Of a stretch of DNA of 53,195 nucleotides, positions 7,614 to 16,022 are shown piece by piece; positions within the stretch are counted from its first letter, which is position 1, and every line of letters starts with the position of its first letter. The position numbers and the translations under genes were made by a program. Source of the stretch: Alphaproteobacteria bacterium (lineage in GTDB: Bacteria > Pseudomonadota > Alphaproteobacteria > Rhizobiales > Aestuariivirgaceae). The DNA lies in assembly GCA_024642465.1 (NCBI GenBank), contig JAHEBA010000012.1, positions 1-53,195 of the forward strand, read 5' to 3'. The notes below the pieces were generated by a model. The model was not told where the DNA came from. It did not search any database and was given only the letters and a program-made list of their open reading frames with translations.

Positions 7614-9623
7614 ATGTCGCAGCCCTTCCCGCATCTTTTTACGCCTATTACCTTGAACCACAAGCGCTTGAAGAACCGCATTGTGTTCGGCGCTCACACC
7701 AACAATATGGCCGAGAACGGCCTGCCATCGCGGCGCACGAAAGCCTATTACGTCGAGCGCGCGAAGGGTGGCGCGGCAATGATCGTGGTCGAGCCGGTGC
7801 CGGCCCACAAGTCGGGCGTGCTGACACGTGGCAACTTTCGTGCCGAGGATGACGCGATCATTGCGCCGCTGCGCAAGATCAACGAGGCGTGCAGCAATTA
7901 CGATACGGTGATGATCCAGCAGATCTACCATGTCGGCCAGCACGGCGACGGCGCCAATTCGTATCACGCTAACTGGTCGGCCTCGGGCCTTCCCTCGCTG
8001 CACGACAGCGACGGCGGCCACAAGGTTTCCGAAGCCGAGATTGAAGAGCTTGTCCAGAGCTTCGCTGCCGCCGCGGACCGGGCGAAGCAGGCCGGTTTCG
8101 ACGGAGTGGAGATCTTTGCGGCCTACCACTCGCTGATCGACCAGTTCTGGACGCCATGGTCCAACCGGCGTGACGACCGCTGGGGCGGCAGTCTGGAAAA
8201 CCGCGTCCGCTTCTCGTCGGAAATCCTGTCGCTCATCCGGCAGGTATGCGGGCCGGATTTCATCGTTGGTCTCGCCGTGTCGGTGGACCAGAAGGCGCCG
8301 GCCGCGCTGTCGCTGGATGCGCTCACCGAGATTGCCGAGTGGCATGACGAACGCGGGCTGATGGACTACCTGACCTGCGGTACCGGCAGCTATTTCCGCG
8401 CCCAGCCGATTATTCCGACCCATTTGCACGAGGGCCTGGAGGGCGCGCAACTCGCCGACCACATCAAGACGCATCTGCGCCACGCCCGGGTGCAGGCTGA
8501 GGCCGGCATCCACTCAGCCGAGAAGGCTGAAGAGATCATCTCGACCGGCCAGGCTGACATGTGCTCCATGGTGCGCGCCCAGATCGCTGATCCATGGCTG
8601 GCGCTGAAGGCGGAGAAGGGCGAAGCCGACACCATCCGCCCGTGCATTCACTGCAATCAGCAATGCATCGCAAGGCGCTATCGCGATTACTGGATTTCGT
8701 GCCTGGTCAACCCGTCGGTGGGCCGCGAGTGGGAATGGCGCGGCGACAGGATCGCCCACAACGAACGCCGCCGCACGGTGCTTGTGGTCGGCGGCGGTCC
8801 GGGCGGGCTCGAGGCCGCGCGCGTGGCGGCTGAACAGGGTCACGAGGTCACGCTTGTCGAGAAGGGCAAGGAGCTTGGCGGCCAGTGGCGCCTGGCCGCG
8901 CGCCAGCCGACCCGCCAGCGCATTGCCCTGCATATAGACTGGTACCGCAAGGAACTGAGCCGTCTCGGGGTCGACATCCGGCTTGGCGAGGAGGCGACGC
9001 CGCTCACCGTCCGCCACATGCATCCTGATCATGTCATTGCCGCCACCGGCATCAAGCCGGTCATATCGGGGTTCCAGCGCGCACTGCCAATGAACGATGT
9101 GCTGCCGGGGCACGACCATGACAACGTGGCGAGTTATCATGAGGTGCTGGAAGGCAACCATCTCGTTGGCGAACGGGTGCTGCTGCTCGACGACCTGAAT
9201 TCCTGGCGCGGGATCGGCACCGCGCTATACCTCACCGGCAAGGGTCATCACGTCACCATCGTTACGGCAAAGCCCGCCGTGGGCATGGAGCTGTCCGGTA
9301 CCGGGGCGGATGGGCTGGCGCGAGCCCGTTTTGCGCGCGAGGGCGGCAAGGTCATCACCGAGGCGGCGCTCCAGGCCTGGGGAGCGCCTGGAAACGACGG
9401 CTCGCTCGCAAGCCTAGTCAGCCTGCTGACGGGCGAGACGTTCGATCGCCGCTTCGACACGCTGGTACTGGCAACCGTTGCCGAACCAGATACCACGTTC
9501 GTGGACGGCATCACCGCGCTTGGCGACTGCCCGCCCTACCATGTGGTGGGCGACTGCAATGCCCCGCGCAAGGCGCACATGGCGATCTATGAAGGCCGCA
9601 AGGCGGCGCTGGAGATCGTGTAA
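7614..9623 (+). CDS. NADH:flavin oxidoreductase, N-methylproline demethylase-like, second copy
   Basis: Paralogue of the enzyme at 3498-5477 with the same three domains: FMN barrel (residues 1-340), [4Fe-4S] motif CIHCNQQC...C with C-x2-C-x3-C-x11-C spacing, and a dinucleotide fold starting RTVLVVGGGPGGLEAARVAA. ATG 7614 is preferred; GTG 7608 is two codons upstream. The two copies share many identical blocks (RNRIVFG, YHVGQHGD, DQFWTP, NRRDDRWGGSLENR) but differ enough to suggest separate substrates, for example successive N-methyl groups or different amines. The gene begins 52 bases after the LysR gene and converges with the MmgE/PrpD gene, with a gap of only 3 bases. Confidence 0.86.
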   Translation: MSQPFPHLFTPITLNHKRLKNRIVFGAHTNNMAENGLPSRRTKAYYVERAKGGAAMIVVEPVPAHKSGVLTRGNFRAEDDAIIAPLRKINEACSNYDTVMIQQIYHVGQHGDGANSYHANWSASGLPSLHDSDGGHKVSEAEIEELVQSFAAAADRAKQAGFDGVEIFAAYHSLIDQFWTPWSNRRDDRWGGSLENRVRFSSEILSLIRQVCGPDFIVGLAVSVDQKAPAALSLDALTEIAEWHDERGLMDYLTCGTGSYFRAQPIIPTHLHEGLEGAQLADHIKTHLRHARVQAEAGIHSAEKAEEIISTGQADMCSMVRAQIADPWLALKAEKGEADTIRPCIHCNQQCIARRYRDYWISCLVNPSVGREWEWRGDRIAHNERRRTVLVVGGGPGGLEAARVAAEQGHEVTLVEKGKELGGQWRLAARQPTRQRIALHIDWYRKELSRLGVDIRLGEEATPLTVRHMHPDHVIAATGIKPVISGFQRALPMNDVLPGHDHDNVASYHEVLEGNHLVGERVLLLDDLNSWRGIGTALYLTGKGHHVTIVTAKPAVGMELSGTGADGLARARFAREGGKVITEAALQAWGAPGNDGSLASLVSLLTGETFDRRFDTLVLATVAEPDTTFVDGITALGDCPPYHVVGDCNAPRKAHMAIYEGRKAALEIV

Positions 9624-9626
9624 GGC

Positions 9627-10985
9627 TCATACCGCCGACGCCGGCATCACCAGCTCCGTCAGATCTTTGACCGACGGCGCCTGCCACAGCCCGAGGCAGG
9701 CGTCGTGCATGGCTCCGGCGCGCGCCTTGCCGAGCAAGGGGCCGGCCAGCCCCTCAAACTTCACCGTCAGTTCGGCGTCGCTCAGCGGGACGTCCGGATC
9801 TCCGACCGCACTGGTCATGCCGCTCTTGAGCGTGCGCCCGTCCCCGAGCGTGATGCTGACATGCGCCAGCCGGTCGGCGGGAAACGCTGCGTTCGCTTCG
9901 TCGTCCTCGACAACCTCTATCATCCGGGCAAGCCGTATGGTTGCGGGGTCCTTGAGACCGGCGCCGGTCACCTCTTCCACCCCGATGCGCCCGCGTGCGA
10001 GGGCGGCTGCAACCGGGAACTTGATCGAATACTGCGCCTCTTCCGAGTTGGCGGGTTCGGCCAGAGGCAGTCGCCTGGCTTCATGGAACGTCTCGATGCG
10101 AATGCCGGTCACATCCTCGATGGAAAGCTGGCTGGCCAGTGATAGCGCAGCGGCAATCGCAGGCTGCGCCCAGCGGCAGACGGGATAGAGCTTGATGTAC
10201 TGGTCGCTCACGTACCAGCGGCTGCCAAGGTCTGCCCACAGTTGCTCCACTTCCGGCGCCTCCATTGTGATCGCGGGCGCGCCGGTATGACCCAACTGCG
10301 CCAGCAGTGCGGCAGAGACGCCGGTGAAGCCGCCCCATGTCGCGCCATCCTTCAGCATGGTCGGGTGGTCGATGCAGCGCATCATCTGCGAGCGCGGGCC
10401 GTTGTATTCGGCAATGCCGAGCGCATGGCGCGTCCATTGCTCATCGAGCCCCAGCCCGCGCGCGCCGATTGCTGCTGCGCCCAGCGCATTCCAGGCGCCG
10501 GAGGTATGATAGTCGCAGGCCGTGGCATGCAACGCTATCCCTGCGCGCGTGGCTATCTCGTAGCCCAGCACCAACTGCGTCATGAACTCCTCGCCGGTCA
10601 CCGAACCGCCTGCGTCGGCAAAGGCGAACAGGGTAGGCACCACCACCACGCCTATGTGGCCCTTGGTCAGCTTCTGGCCGTCATGGGCGTCGAGCGAGTC
10701 GATCGACCCGGCATTGCCAAAACCGGCACCGGGCAGCGTGACCGCGCGGCCATCGAACATCAGCCGGGTGGAACCATTGCCCGCGCCGGGAAACACCGTT
10801 GCAGCGAAGTCGCGCACAATGCGGGAATTGTCGGTCAGCGTGGCAGACGCCGCAACGCCCACCGTGTCCAGCAACGCGCGGCTTGCCGCCTTGCGCGCTG
10901 CTGCCGGAATGTCGTTGGCAGTTAGGCTGTGAATGAAGTTGATGGCTGTCAAGGTACGTGTATCTCCGGCAGCATGGTGCTGCAC
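9627..10985 (-). CDS. MmgE/PrpD family protein
   Basis: Member of the 2-methylcitrate dehydratase (PrpD) / cis-aconitate decarboxylase / MmgE fold family, 452 residues, close to the family norm. The helical N-terminal domain (DIPAAARKAASRALLDTVGVA) and the glycine/histidine-rich region (SLDAHDGQKLTKGHIGVVVVPTLF) are visible. The chosen start is GTG 10985; no clear ribosome site was seen, and a downstream TTG is possible. Many MmgE/PrpD paralogues in alphaproteobacteria have unknown substrates. No propionate genes lie nearby, so a dehydratase or isomerase role in a side pathway is more likely than the methylcitrate cycle. Confidence 0.82.
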   Translation of the reverse strand: MQHHAAGDTRTLTAINFIHSLTANDIPAAARKAASRALLDTVGVAASATLTDNSRIVRDFAATVFPGAGNGSTRLMFDGRAVTLPGAGFGNAGSIDSLDAHDGQKLTKGHIGVVVVPTLFAFADAGGSVTGEEFMTQLVLGYEIATRAGIALHATACDYHTSGAWNALGAAAIGARGLGLDEQWTRHALGIAEYNGPRSQMMRCIDHPTMLKDGATWGGFTGVSAALLAQLGHTGAPAITMEAPEVEQLWADLGSRWYVSDQYIKLYPVCRWAQPAIAAALSLASQLSIEDVTGIRIETFHEARRLPLAEPANSEEAQYSIKFPVAAALARGRIGVEEVTGAGLKDPATIRLARMIEVVEDDEANAAFPADRLAHVSITLGDGRTLKSGMTSAVGDPDVPLSDAELTVKFEGLAGPLLGKARAGAMHDACLGLWQAPSVKDLTELVMPASAV

Positions 10986-11057
10986 GAGATCATGCTCTAG
11001 TCATGCAGGCACCACCATCCTCGAAGCGACAGGCAACAATCCCGCCAAGCCGTTCGC

Positions 11058-12136
11058 TCATTCCGCTGGCTTCGGCGCTGGCGCATGTATGGGAGCCGGT
11101 TTGTCAATCAGACGGTCGGTAATGGCTGCTGCCGCCCACATGGCCGACAGCGTGGCCCATGCCGTGAGTGCGAATATCGAGGCACCCGTAACGCCCGCCC
11201 CCACCGCGCAGCCACCGGCAAGCATGCCGCCGAAACCCATGCAGGCAGCACCCAGCATGTAGCGGCGCATGGCCGGGCCGCCCTCGAACCCTTCAAGCTT
11301 CAGTTCGCGGGTGGCATAGGCAGCAAGAAAAGAGCCGAGGAACACGCCGGGCACGAGTCCGACGTCGAAGTCCAGCATCGATCCCGGCGGTGTCAGGAAC
11401 ATCATCAGCGAATCTGCTGAGGGACCGGTAAATGTCAGGCTCTTGACCGGCACGGGATCGAATGCCTGCACCGACATGTGATAGGTGAACCACCAGGCAA
11501 TCGCCACGGCTGAGCCCGCCGCAAGTCCGGTCATCCATTGTACTGCCGGTACCTTGTTGCGGCGCACGAAAAACACCGCGGCGGCGAACCAGACCAGGCC
11601 GAACAGGGCGCCCATGCCGTGACTTGCGCCCGCGCTTGACAACAGGTTTAGGCCTTCTGACGGGCCGATGGTCCACAAGCCAGCCAGTTGCGGGCAGGTG
11701 AGAGAAACCCATGCAGGCTTGCCTGTGCGGTGACGGCGAAAATCAGGCCTGACAGAAGTGCGCGAAGGTTGCCGGTCGCCGACAGCACCAGCAGCCGGGA
11801 TGCACGCCCGCGCGCCAGCACCATGCCAACTCCGAACAGTGCACCCCCGATGATTGCGCCGGACAGTGAGCCGCTTGTTGCAATCTGGCGGGCCTCGTCG
11901 AGGTTCGCCATGCCGGTTACGTAGAGCAGCTGCGTTGCCACCAAGGCACCGGAAAACACCAGAAGCCAGACGGCCAGTCTCGTATCGAATAGTCCGCGGG
12001 AAAAGCTGATGATGGCAGCGCGCAGGCAGAACCGGCTTTGCTGGGCCGCCGCCCCGAAGATCAGCCCGATCGCCAGCCCCCCAAGCGCGACCGTCTGCGG
12101 CTCGCCCAGCTTTTCCATGACGTCGACAAGTGTCAT
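11058..12136 (-). pseudogene. YeeE/YedE family sulfur transporter, frameshifted
   Basis: A long YeeE/YedE membrane protein split over two frames. The N-terminal half reads from ATG 12136 (MTLVDVMEKLGEPQTVALGG) through FGAAAQQSRFCLRAAI to AVTAQASLHGFLSP. The C-terminal half continues in another frame from LAGLWTIGPSEGLNLLSS, through MLAGGCAVGAGVTG, to the stop at 11058. The junction lies at a tandem TGGC repeat (GCCAGCCA on the plus strand, 11679-11686). Three copies would read N-W-L-A-G-L-W in frame; only two are present. The loss of 4 bases therefore explains the shift. Function of the intact form: uptake of thiosulfate or another sulfur species, several membrane helices. It could be a true pseudogene, a reversible switch, or a sequencing error. 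Confidence 0.8.
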
Positions 12137-12212
12137 TGCCCGCTTCCCCCGCGGCATCCCTCTGATGGCACCGTGCCACATCTGAGGCAGGCAGCGTTGA
12201 TCTGAATCAAAT

Positions 12213-12228
12213 ATTCTAATTAATGAAT
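12213..12228. promoter_or_regulatory. Predicted SqrR/BigR-type operator (ATTC-N8-GAAT)
   Basis: ATTC (12213-12216) and GAAT (12225-12228) are separated by exactly 8 AT-rich bases in the divergent promoter of the YeeE/YedE genes. The ATTC-N8-GAAT pattern is the one reported for SqrR/BigR, ArsR-family repressors that sense persulfides and commonly control YeeE/YedE genes. No such regulator gene is in this window. Confidence 0.5.
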
Positions 12229-12277
12229 GTGTATGGTTTTCTCCTGTAACGATCAGATCAAGCAACGGAGTGAGACC

Positions 12278-12838
12278 ATGGTCTTGAACTGGAAAACGGG
12301 CGGTGTGCTGCTGGGACTGGTGTTTCTGATGGCCGTCGTCCTGGTGAAACCGATAGGCGTATCCACGCAGTTCGTGATTTTCGACGGCATTGTCTGGGAC
12401 ATGGTAAGCCCGGACGTGGTCGTGGAGGCGCCCGAGGCCAAGTCTGGCTATGCAAGCCCGAACGCCTACCTCAACAAGTCTGGCGGCAAGTACGCCAGGA
12501 ACGTCGCCAACCCGCTGAACTACAGCTTCGTCTTCGTGCTGGCGATGATCGCCGGCGCGGGCCTGTCGGCCTTTCTGCGCGGTGGTGTTGACCGCTCGGA
12601 GCGTACCATGCCCGCCATCTGGCAGGCCAATTTCGGTACGTCGTCCTGGAAGCGTTATCTCGTTGCCTTCGCCGGCGGCTTCATCGTGCTTTATGGCGCG
12701 CGTCTGGCCGGTGGGTGCACCAGCGGTCACATGATGAGCGGCATGATGCAAACCGCACTGTCCGGCTACATCTTCGCCGCCGGCGCATTCGCCGCTGGCA
12801 TCCCCGTCGCCATGTATCTCTACAGCAAGGAGGCCTGA
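12278..12838 (+). CDS. YeeE/YedE family sulfur transporter subunit (PmpA-like)
   Basis: Half-size YeeE/YedE membrane protein of 186 residues. ATG 12278 is chosen because GGAG lies 8-11 bases upstream; upstream codons to 12227 look non-coding. The family motif with a conserved cysteine, RLAGGCTSGHMMSG, lies near residues 145-158, in a membrane segment. In characterised relatives (TsuA, PmpA) such cysteines line the path for thiosulfate or polysulfide-type substrates. It is followed after 3 bases by a second half-size partner, the common two-gene PmpAB-like layout. It is divergent from the frameshifted full-length homologue and probably shares the operator at 12213-12228. Confidence 0.87.
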   Translation: MVLNWKTGGVLLGLVFLMAVVLVKPIGVSTQFVIFDGIVWDMVSPDVVVEAPEAKSGYASPNAYLNKSGGKYARNVANPLNYSFVFVLAMIAGAGLSAFLRGGVDRSERTMPAIWQANFGTSSWKRYLVAFAGGFIVLYGARLAGGCTSGHMMSGMMQTALSGYIFAAGAFAAGIPVAMYLYSKEA

Positions 12839-12841
12839 GCC

Positions 12842-13468
12842 ATGAGCCACATCATCCTCGCCGTCGTCATCGGTGCTGCTTTTGGTTTCGTGCTCGACCG
12901 TGTAGGCGCGACCAATCCCGGCTACATCATCTCGATGCTCCGTCTGGGCAACCTGCACCTGATGAAGACCATCCTGCTGGCGATCGGCGTCTCATCCGTC
13001 ATCATGTTTGCAGGCCTGCTGGCAGGCATCATCGATCCGGGCCACCTCGATATCAAGGCAGCCTATCTGGGCGTCTTCCTTGGCGGCGCGCTGCTGGGCG
13101 TGGGCTTTGCCGCTGCTGGCTACTGCCCCGGCACCGGCCTCGCTGCAGCCGCCACCGGGCGCAAGGACGCGCTGTTCTTCACCGCGGGGGGCCTTCTGGG
13201 CGCTGCGGCCTACATGGGGCACTTTGCCTGGGTCGAATCCACCGGCACACTGGAAAGCATGGCCGGCGGCAAGACCACCCTAGGCAAGATCGCTGGCACC
13301 GAATACCCGGCCCTGTTTGAAGGGATGAGCGGTGAGACCATCGGCATCGTCATGGGCCTTGTGTTCATTGCCGTTGCATTCGCACTGCCTGCCCGCCTTC
13401 GGGGTGAAGGCAAGGCTGAGCGGACCGTGCAGGCGCCCTCCCGCACAGCGGACGTCGTCAAGCGCTGA
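12842..13468 (+). CDS. YeeE/YedE family sulfur transporter subunit (PmpB-like)
   Basis: Second half-size YeeE/YedE protein, 208 residues, starting 3 bases after the first with AAGGAGG just upstream inside the previous gene. The conserved cysteine motif is FAAAGYCPGTGLAAAATG near residues 90-107. Several membrane helices alternate with short loops. Together with the preceding gene it likely forms a sulfur-compound channel. The unit ends with a strong terminator at 13503-13532. The substrate, whether thiosulfate, persulfide or another small sulfur compound, cannot be read from sequence. Confidence 0.87.
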   Translation: MSHIILAVVIGAAFGFVLDRVGATNPGYIISMLRLGNLHLMKTILLAIGVSSVIMFAGLLAGIIDPGHLDIKAAYLGVFLGGALLGVGFAAAGYCPGTGLAAAATGRKDALFFTAGGLLGAAAYMGHFAWVESTGTLESMAGGKTTLGKIAGTEYPALFEGMSGETIGIVMGLVFIAVAFALPARLRGEGKAERTVQAPSRTADVVKR

Positions 13469-13502
13469 TATCCCTCCCCCCAGCTTGACGGCCCCTGACT
13501 GA

Positions 13503-13532
13503 CCCCCGGCATTAATCCTGCCGGGGGTTTTT
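13503..13532 (+). terminator. Intrinsic terminator after the YeeE/YedE pair
   Basis: CCCCCGGC (13503-13510) pairs with GCCGGGGG (13520-13527) across a 9-base loop, followed by five T. It separates the sulfur-transport pair from the cupin gene, which therefore needs its own promoter in 13533-13590. Confidence 0.85.
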
Positions 13533-13599
13533 GTTGTGCCACTGATCGCGGCCGCGATATCAATCGCAAACGTGGATGTTTGAAGGGATAGGGGACAGC

Positions 13600-14226
13600 A
13601 TGACAACCCACACACACGAAGCAGCGCAGTGGTTCCTGCGCGCATATCGCTCAACGCTTGAGGCCAACAATGCCGGCGACGACGGCGTGGCCGACGTGCT
13701 AGTCCGTCTCGGCGAGCAGGATGTTTCGGCCTCGGTCGCAGTTGCAGTGGAGCCGCGCCGGTTGCCGGCCTGCCGGTTCCTGCCTGACGTGGTTGCCGCG
13801 AGCCTGTTGTCCGCGCCCGACATGGCTGCTGCCATAGCGGCGCTCGAGGAAGACCTCCAGTGGCGTCAGAACCCAAACTACTCCGATGAGGCGATGGGCC
13901 AGCCCGGCTACATGAACAACTATGCCTATGCCGAAATCATCGGCCCGGCCGGGGTCTATCCGGGTGACGACTTTCTGCTTGGCCTCTTTCTGCTGGGTCC
14001 TGGTATCCACTACCCCAACCATACTCACCCGGCGCCGGAATTGTACTGGATACTGGCTGGCGACAGCGAATGGCGGGTGCGGGATGAACCGTTCGACCCG
14101 CGCGAACCCGGTGAGACCATCTGGCACGAGCCCTTTGTGCCGCACGCTACCTGCGTAGGTGGCACTCCATTGCTATGTGTCTGGGCCTGGACGAGGGACG
14201 TGAAGCACCCAGCCATGCTGGTCTGA
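13600..14226 (+). CDS. Cupin DMSP lyase-like protein (DddL/DddQ/DddW type)
   Basis: A 208-residue cupin of the dimethylsulfoniopropionate lyase type, which cleaves DMSP to dimethyl sulfide and acrylate. ATG 13600 follows GGGGA; an ATG at 13576 is less well placed. The first cupin motif is GIHYPNHTHPAPELYWILAG (residues 135-154), giving candidate metal or catalytic residues Y138, H141, H143, E147 and Y149. The second gives H182 in FVPHATC. CVWAWTRDV near the C-terminus is also typical of this family. It is a single-gene unit next to a DddP-like gene, so two unrelated candidate lyases sit within 2.4 kb. Substrate could be DMSP or a related molecule; cupins drift in substrate, so function is inferred. 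Confidence 0.78.
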   Translation: MTTHTHEAAQWFLRAYRSTLEANNAGDDGVADVLVRLGEQDVSASVAVAVEPRRLPACRFLPDVVAASLLSAPDMAAAIAALEEDLQWRQNPNYSDEAMGQPGYMNNYAYAEIIGPAGVYPGDDFLLGLFLLGPGIHYPNHTHPAPELYWILAGDSEWRVRDEPFDPREPGETIWHEPFVPHATCVGGTPLLCVWAWTRDVKHPAMLV

Positions 14227-14349
14227 CAGCCTTTCTCGCTATCGTCTTCAGGGGCTCGAAAGCGCATTCCTGCAAGCAGCTGGTGTAGACGGCATGAGTC
14301 CCTTCCGGACTTGCGGGCAAGCCATGCAATTCCGTCGGGCAGGCAAACG

Positions 14350-14637
14350 CTAGATTCTCACAGCCTCGATCGAGAATCCGGCCAGCTGGATGGCAAGTGC
14401 CGCCGGGTGCATGCGCAGTTTCTCAGCCAGCACCTGGGCATCCGTGAACGGCTGCCAGCACACTTCCTCCTCGTCCCCGAACAGGATGTCGTCATCGTTG
14501 GCGCCCTTGCCGGTGGCCCAGGCGGCAATCTTGCCTGACTGGGTGAGCAGCACGACTGCCGCCGGCGGTTCGGTTATCTTTCGGCGCTGAAAGGCCGCGT
14601 CGCGCTGACGCGCGGAGAAATCAATCACGTTTGTCAT
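14350..14637 (-). CDS. Small conserved-looking hypothetical protein
   Basis: A 95-residue acidic soluble protein (MTNVIDFSARQRDAAFQRRK at the start) that I do not recognise. It has an acidic patch DDDILFGDEEE in the middle, no membrane segment and no signal peptide. Codon use resembles the neighbouring genes. It lies 83 bases after the DddP gene on the same strand and may be the tail of that operon or stand alone; the preceding gap contains AT-rich sequence that could hold a promoter. Confidence 0.6.
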   Translation of the reverse strand: MTNVIDFSARQRDAAFQRRKITEPPAAVVLLTQSGKIAAWATGKGANDDDILFGDEEEVCWQPFTDAQVLAEKLRMHPAALAIQLAGFSIEAVRI

Positions 14638-14720
14638 GACCGTGATTGATGCGCTTATTCGGTTAACGGAGCGTATTCAAACCCTTAAGCAAACCTTACC
14701 AAGAGCTTGTTATCGCTGCG

Positions 14721-15998
14721 TTATACGTCCTCCCACGGGAAGCTGTCCTGACGCTCGATGCCGTTTTCCGTAATGACGACCTGGGTTTCAAGCTTGACGC
14801 ATTCCTTGCCGCCCACCTCGCCAATCAGGCTCTCCACGCAGATCACCATGTCCTTCTCGAAGGTCATCTCGTAGGCGCCGGCAAAGTCCGGATGCAGCGG
14901 CACGCTCGGCCACTCGTCGCACAGGCCCACCCCGTGCAGTGCCACCGAATAGCGCCGGTCCACGTACTTCTCCGGAATTTTCCACGACTTCTCGTTGAAC
15001 TCGGCCATGGTGATACCGGCCTTGAGGATCGACGAATTGTGTTCGATCTGCTCGATTGCCGCCTTGTACAGTTCGCGCTGAGCCGGATTGAACGGCGTGT
15101 GGCCGATGGTCCAGGTTCGCGAGATGTCAGCGCAATAGCCATACGGCCCGATCAGATCGGTGTCGAAGGCGATGATGTCGCCGTGCTGGGCCACCACGTC
15201 CGAAGCCTCGGCGAACCACGGGTTGGTGTGCTGACCAACCGCCAGCAGCCGCGTCTCGATCCATTCGCCGCCCGAGCGGATGTTCTCGTAGTGGAGCTCC
15301 GCCCAGATCTCCTGCTCGGTCTTGCCCGGCAGCGAGTTCTCCCAAATGCGCGCCATGCCTGCTTCGCACACGCGCACCGTCCACTTCATCAGCTCAAGCT
15401 CGTCGGCCGACTTGATCGAGCGGGCAAGCTCGGTGAGCTCCTGGCCGTTGATAAGCTCGACGCCGCGCTCTGTCAGCGCAAAGGCACCCTCGTGCTCGAC
15501 CTTGTCGACAGCGATGCGCAGCTTCGACTTGCCGCCGCAGCGCTCGCGCAGGGTGGAAACAAGTTCGTCCACCCACTTGTTGACGCGCTCTTCGGTGCGC
15601 CCACCGGATGCCATGTAGAACCAGGTGGTGGCGGTGCGCGTCTCGTTGATCTGCTTGTTGCCGTCATTGAGAAACTCTGCGCCGTGGTACTGGAAGTCGA
15701 TGGCATGGCCGTCGGCGAATATCAGCGCATAGCGGAACGGATTGTGCGTCGCCCACAGCTGCATGTTGGGGCTGTCGAACACGTAGCGGGTGTTGAGCGG
15801 GTCGTAGAGCAGGATGGCGTCGCAGTTGTACTTGTTGACGTAATCCACCATGCGCTGTTTGCGATAGGCACGCGCGTTTTCAAGCGCCGAATGAGGCACG
15901 GGCGAGCGCATCGGCTTGTCCTTGCCGGCCGGATTGAAATAGGCCTTCTTGCGCTCGTCCGAGAACGGGGTGGCGATGGCGTCTGATGCGTGTGCCAT
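14721..15998 (-). CDS. dddP: DddP-like DMSP lyase (M24 peptidase fold)
   Basis: A 425-residue member of the M24 (pita-bread) family closest to DddP, which cleaves DMSP to dimethyl sulfide and acrylate. Tell-tale blocks are NMQLWATHNPFR, GGEWIETRLLAVG, AFDTDLIGPYGYCADISRTW and LHGVGLCDEWP. Metal ligands appear as D279, D281, D291, H355, E389 and E404, and the catalytic aspartate as D361. Their spacing matches the residues I recall for Ruegeria DddP (295, 297, 307, 371, 406, 421; catalytic 377) with a constant offset of 16 to 17. It follows the oxygenase gene by 24 bases, as part of an operon with two FAD/GcvT demethylases. Another C-S or C-N cleavage on a related betaine is possible, since the operon is otherwise N-methyl directed. 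Confidence 0.82.
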   Translation of the reverse strand: MAHASDAIATPFSDERKKAYFNPAGKDKPMRSPVPHSALENARAYRKQRMVDYVNKYNCDAILLYDPLNTRYVFDSPNMQLWATHNPFRYALIFADGHAIDFQYHGAEFLNDGNKQINETRTATTWFYMASGGRTEERVNKWVDELVSTLRERCGGKSKLRIAVDKVEHEGAFALTERGVELINGQELTELARSIKSADELELMKWTVRVCEAGMARIWENSLPGKTEQEIWAELHYENIRSGGEWIETRLLAVGQHTNPWFAEASDVVAQHGDIIAFDTDLIGPYGYCADISRTWTIGHTPFNPAQRELYKAAIEQIEHNSSILKAGITMAEFNEKSWKIPEKYVDRRYSVALHGVGLCDEWPSVPLHPDFAGAYEMTFEKDMVICVESLIGEVGGKECVKLETQVVITENGIERQDSFPWEDV

Positions 15999-16022
15999 GT
16001 GGCGCTTCCTTGGCTGTGTCCG

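Noticed and set aside
11679..11700. Programmed ribosomal frameshift in the YeeE/YedE gene
   Set aside because: No slippery heptamer or following structure is apparent; loss of one TGGC repeat is a simpler explanation.
11648..12958. A 436-codon minus-strand frame covering the sulfur-transporter promoter region
   Set aside because: Only its last part (from 12136) is the N-terminal half of the frameshifted YeeE/YedE gene; the first part is antisense to 12278-12838.
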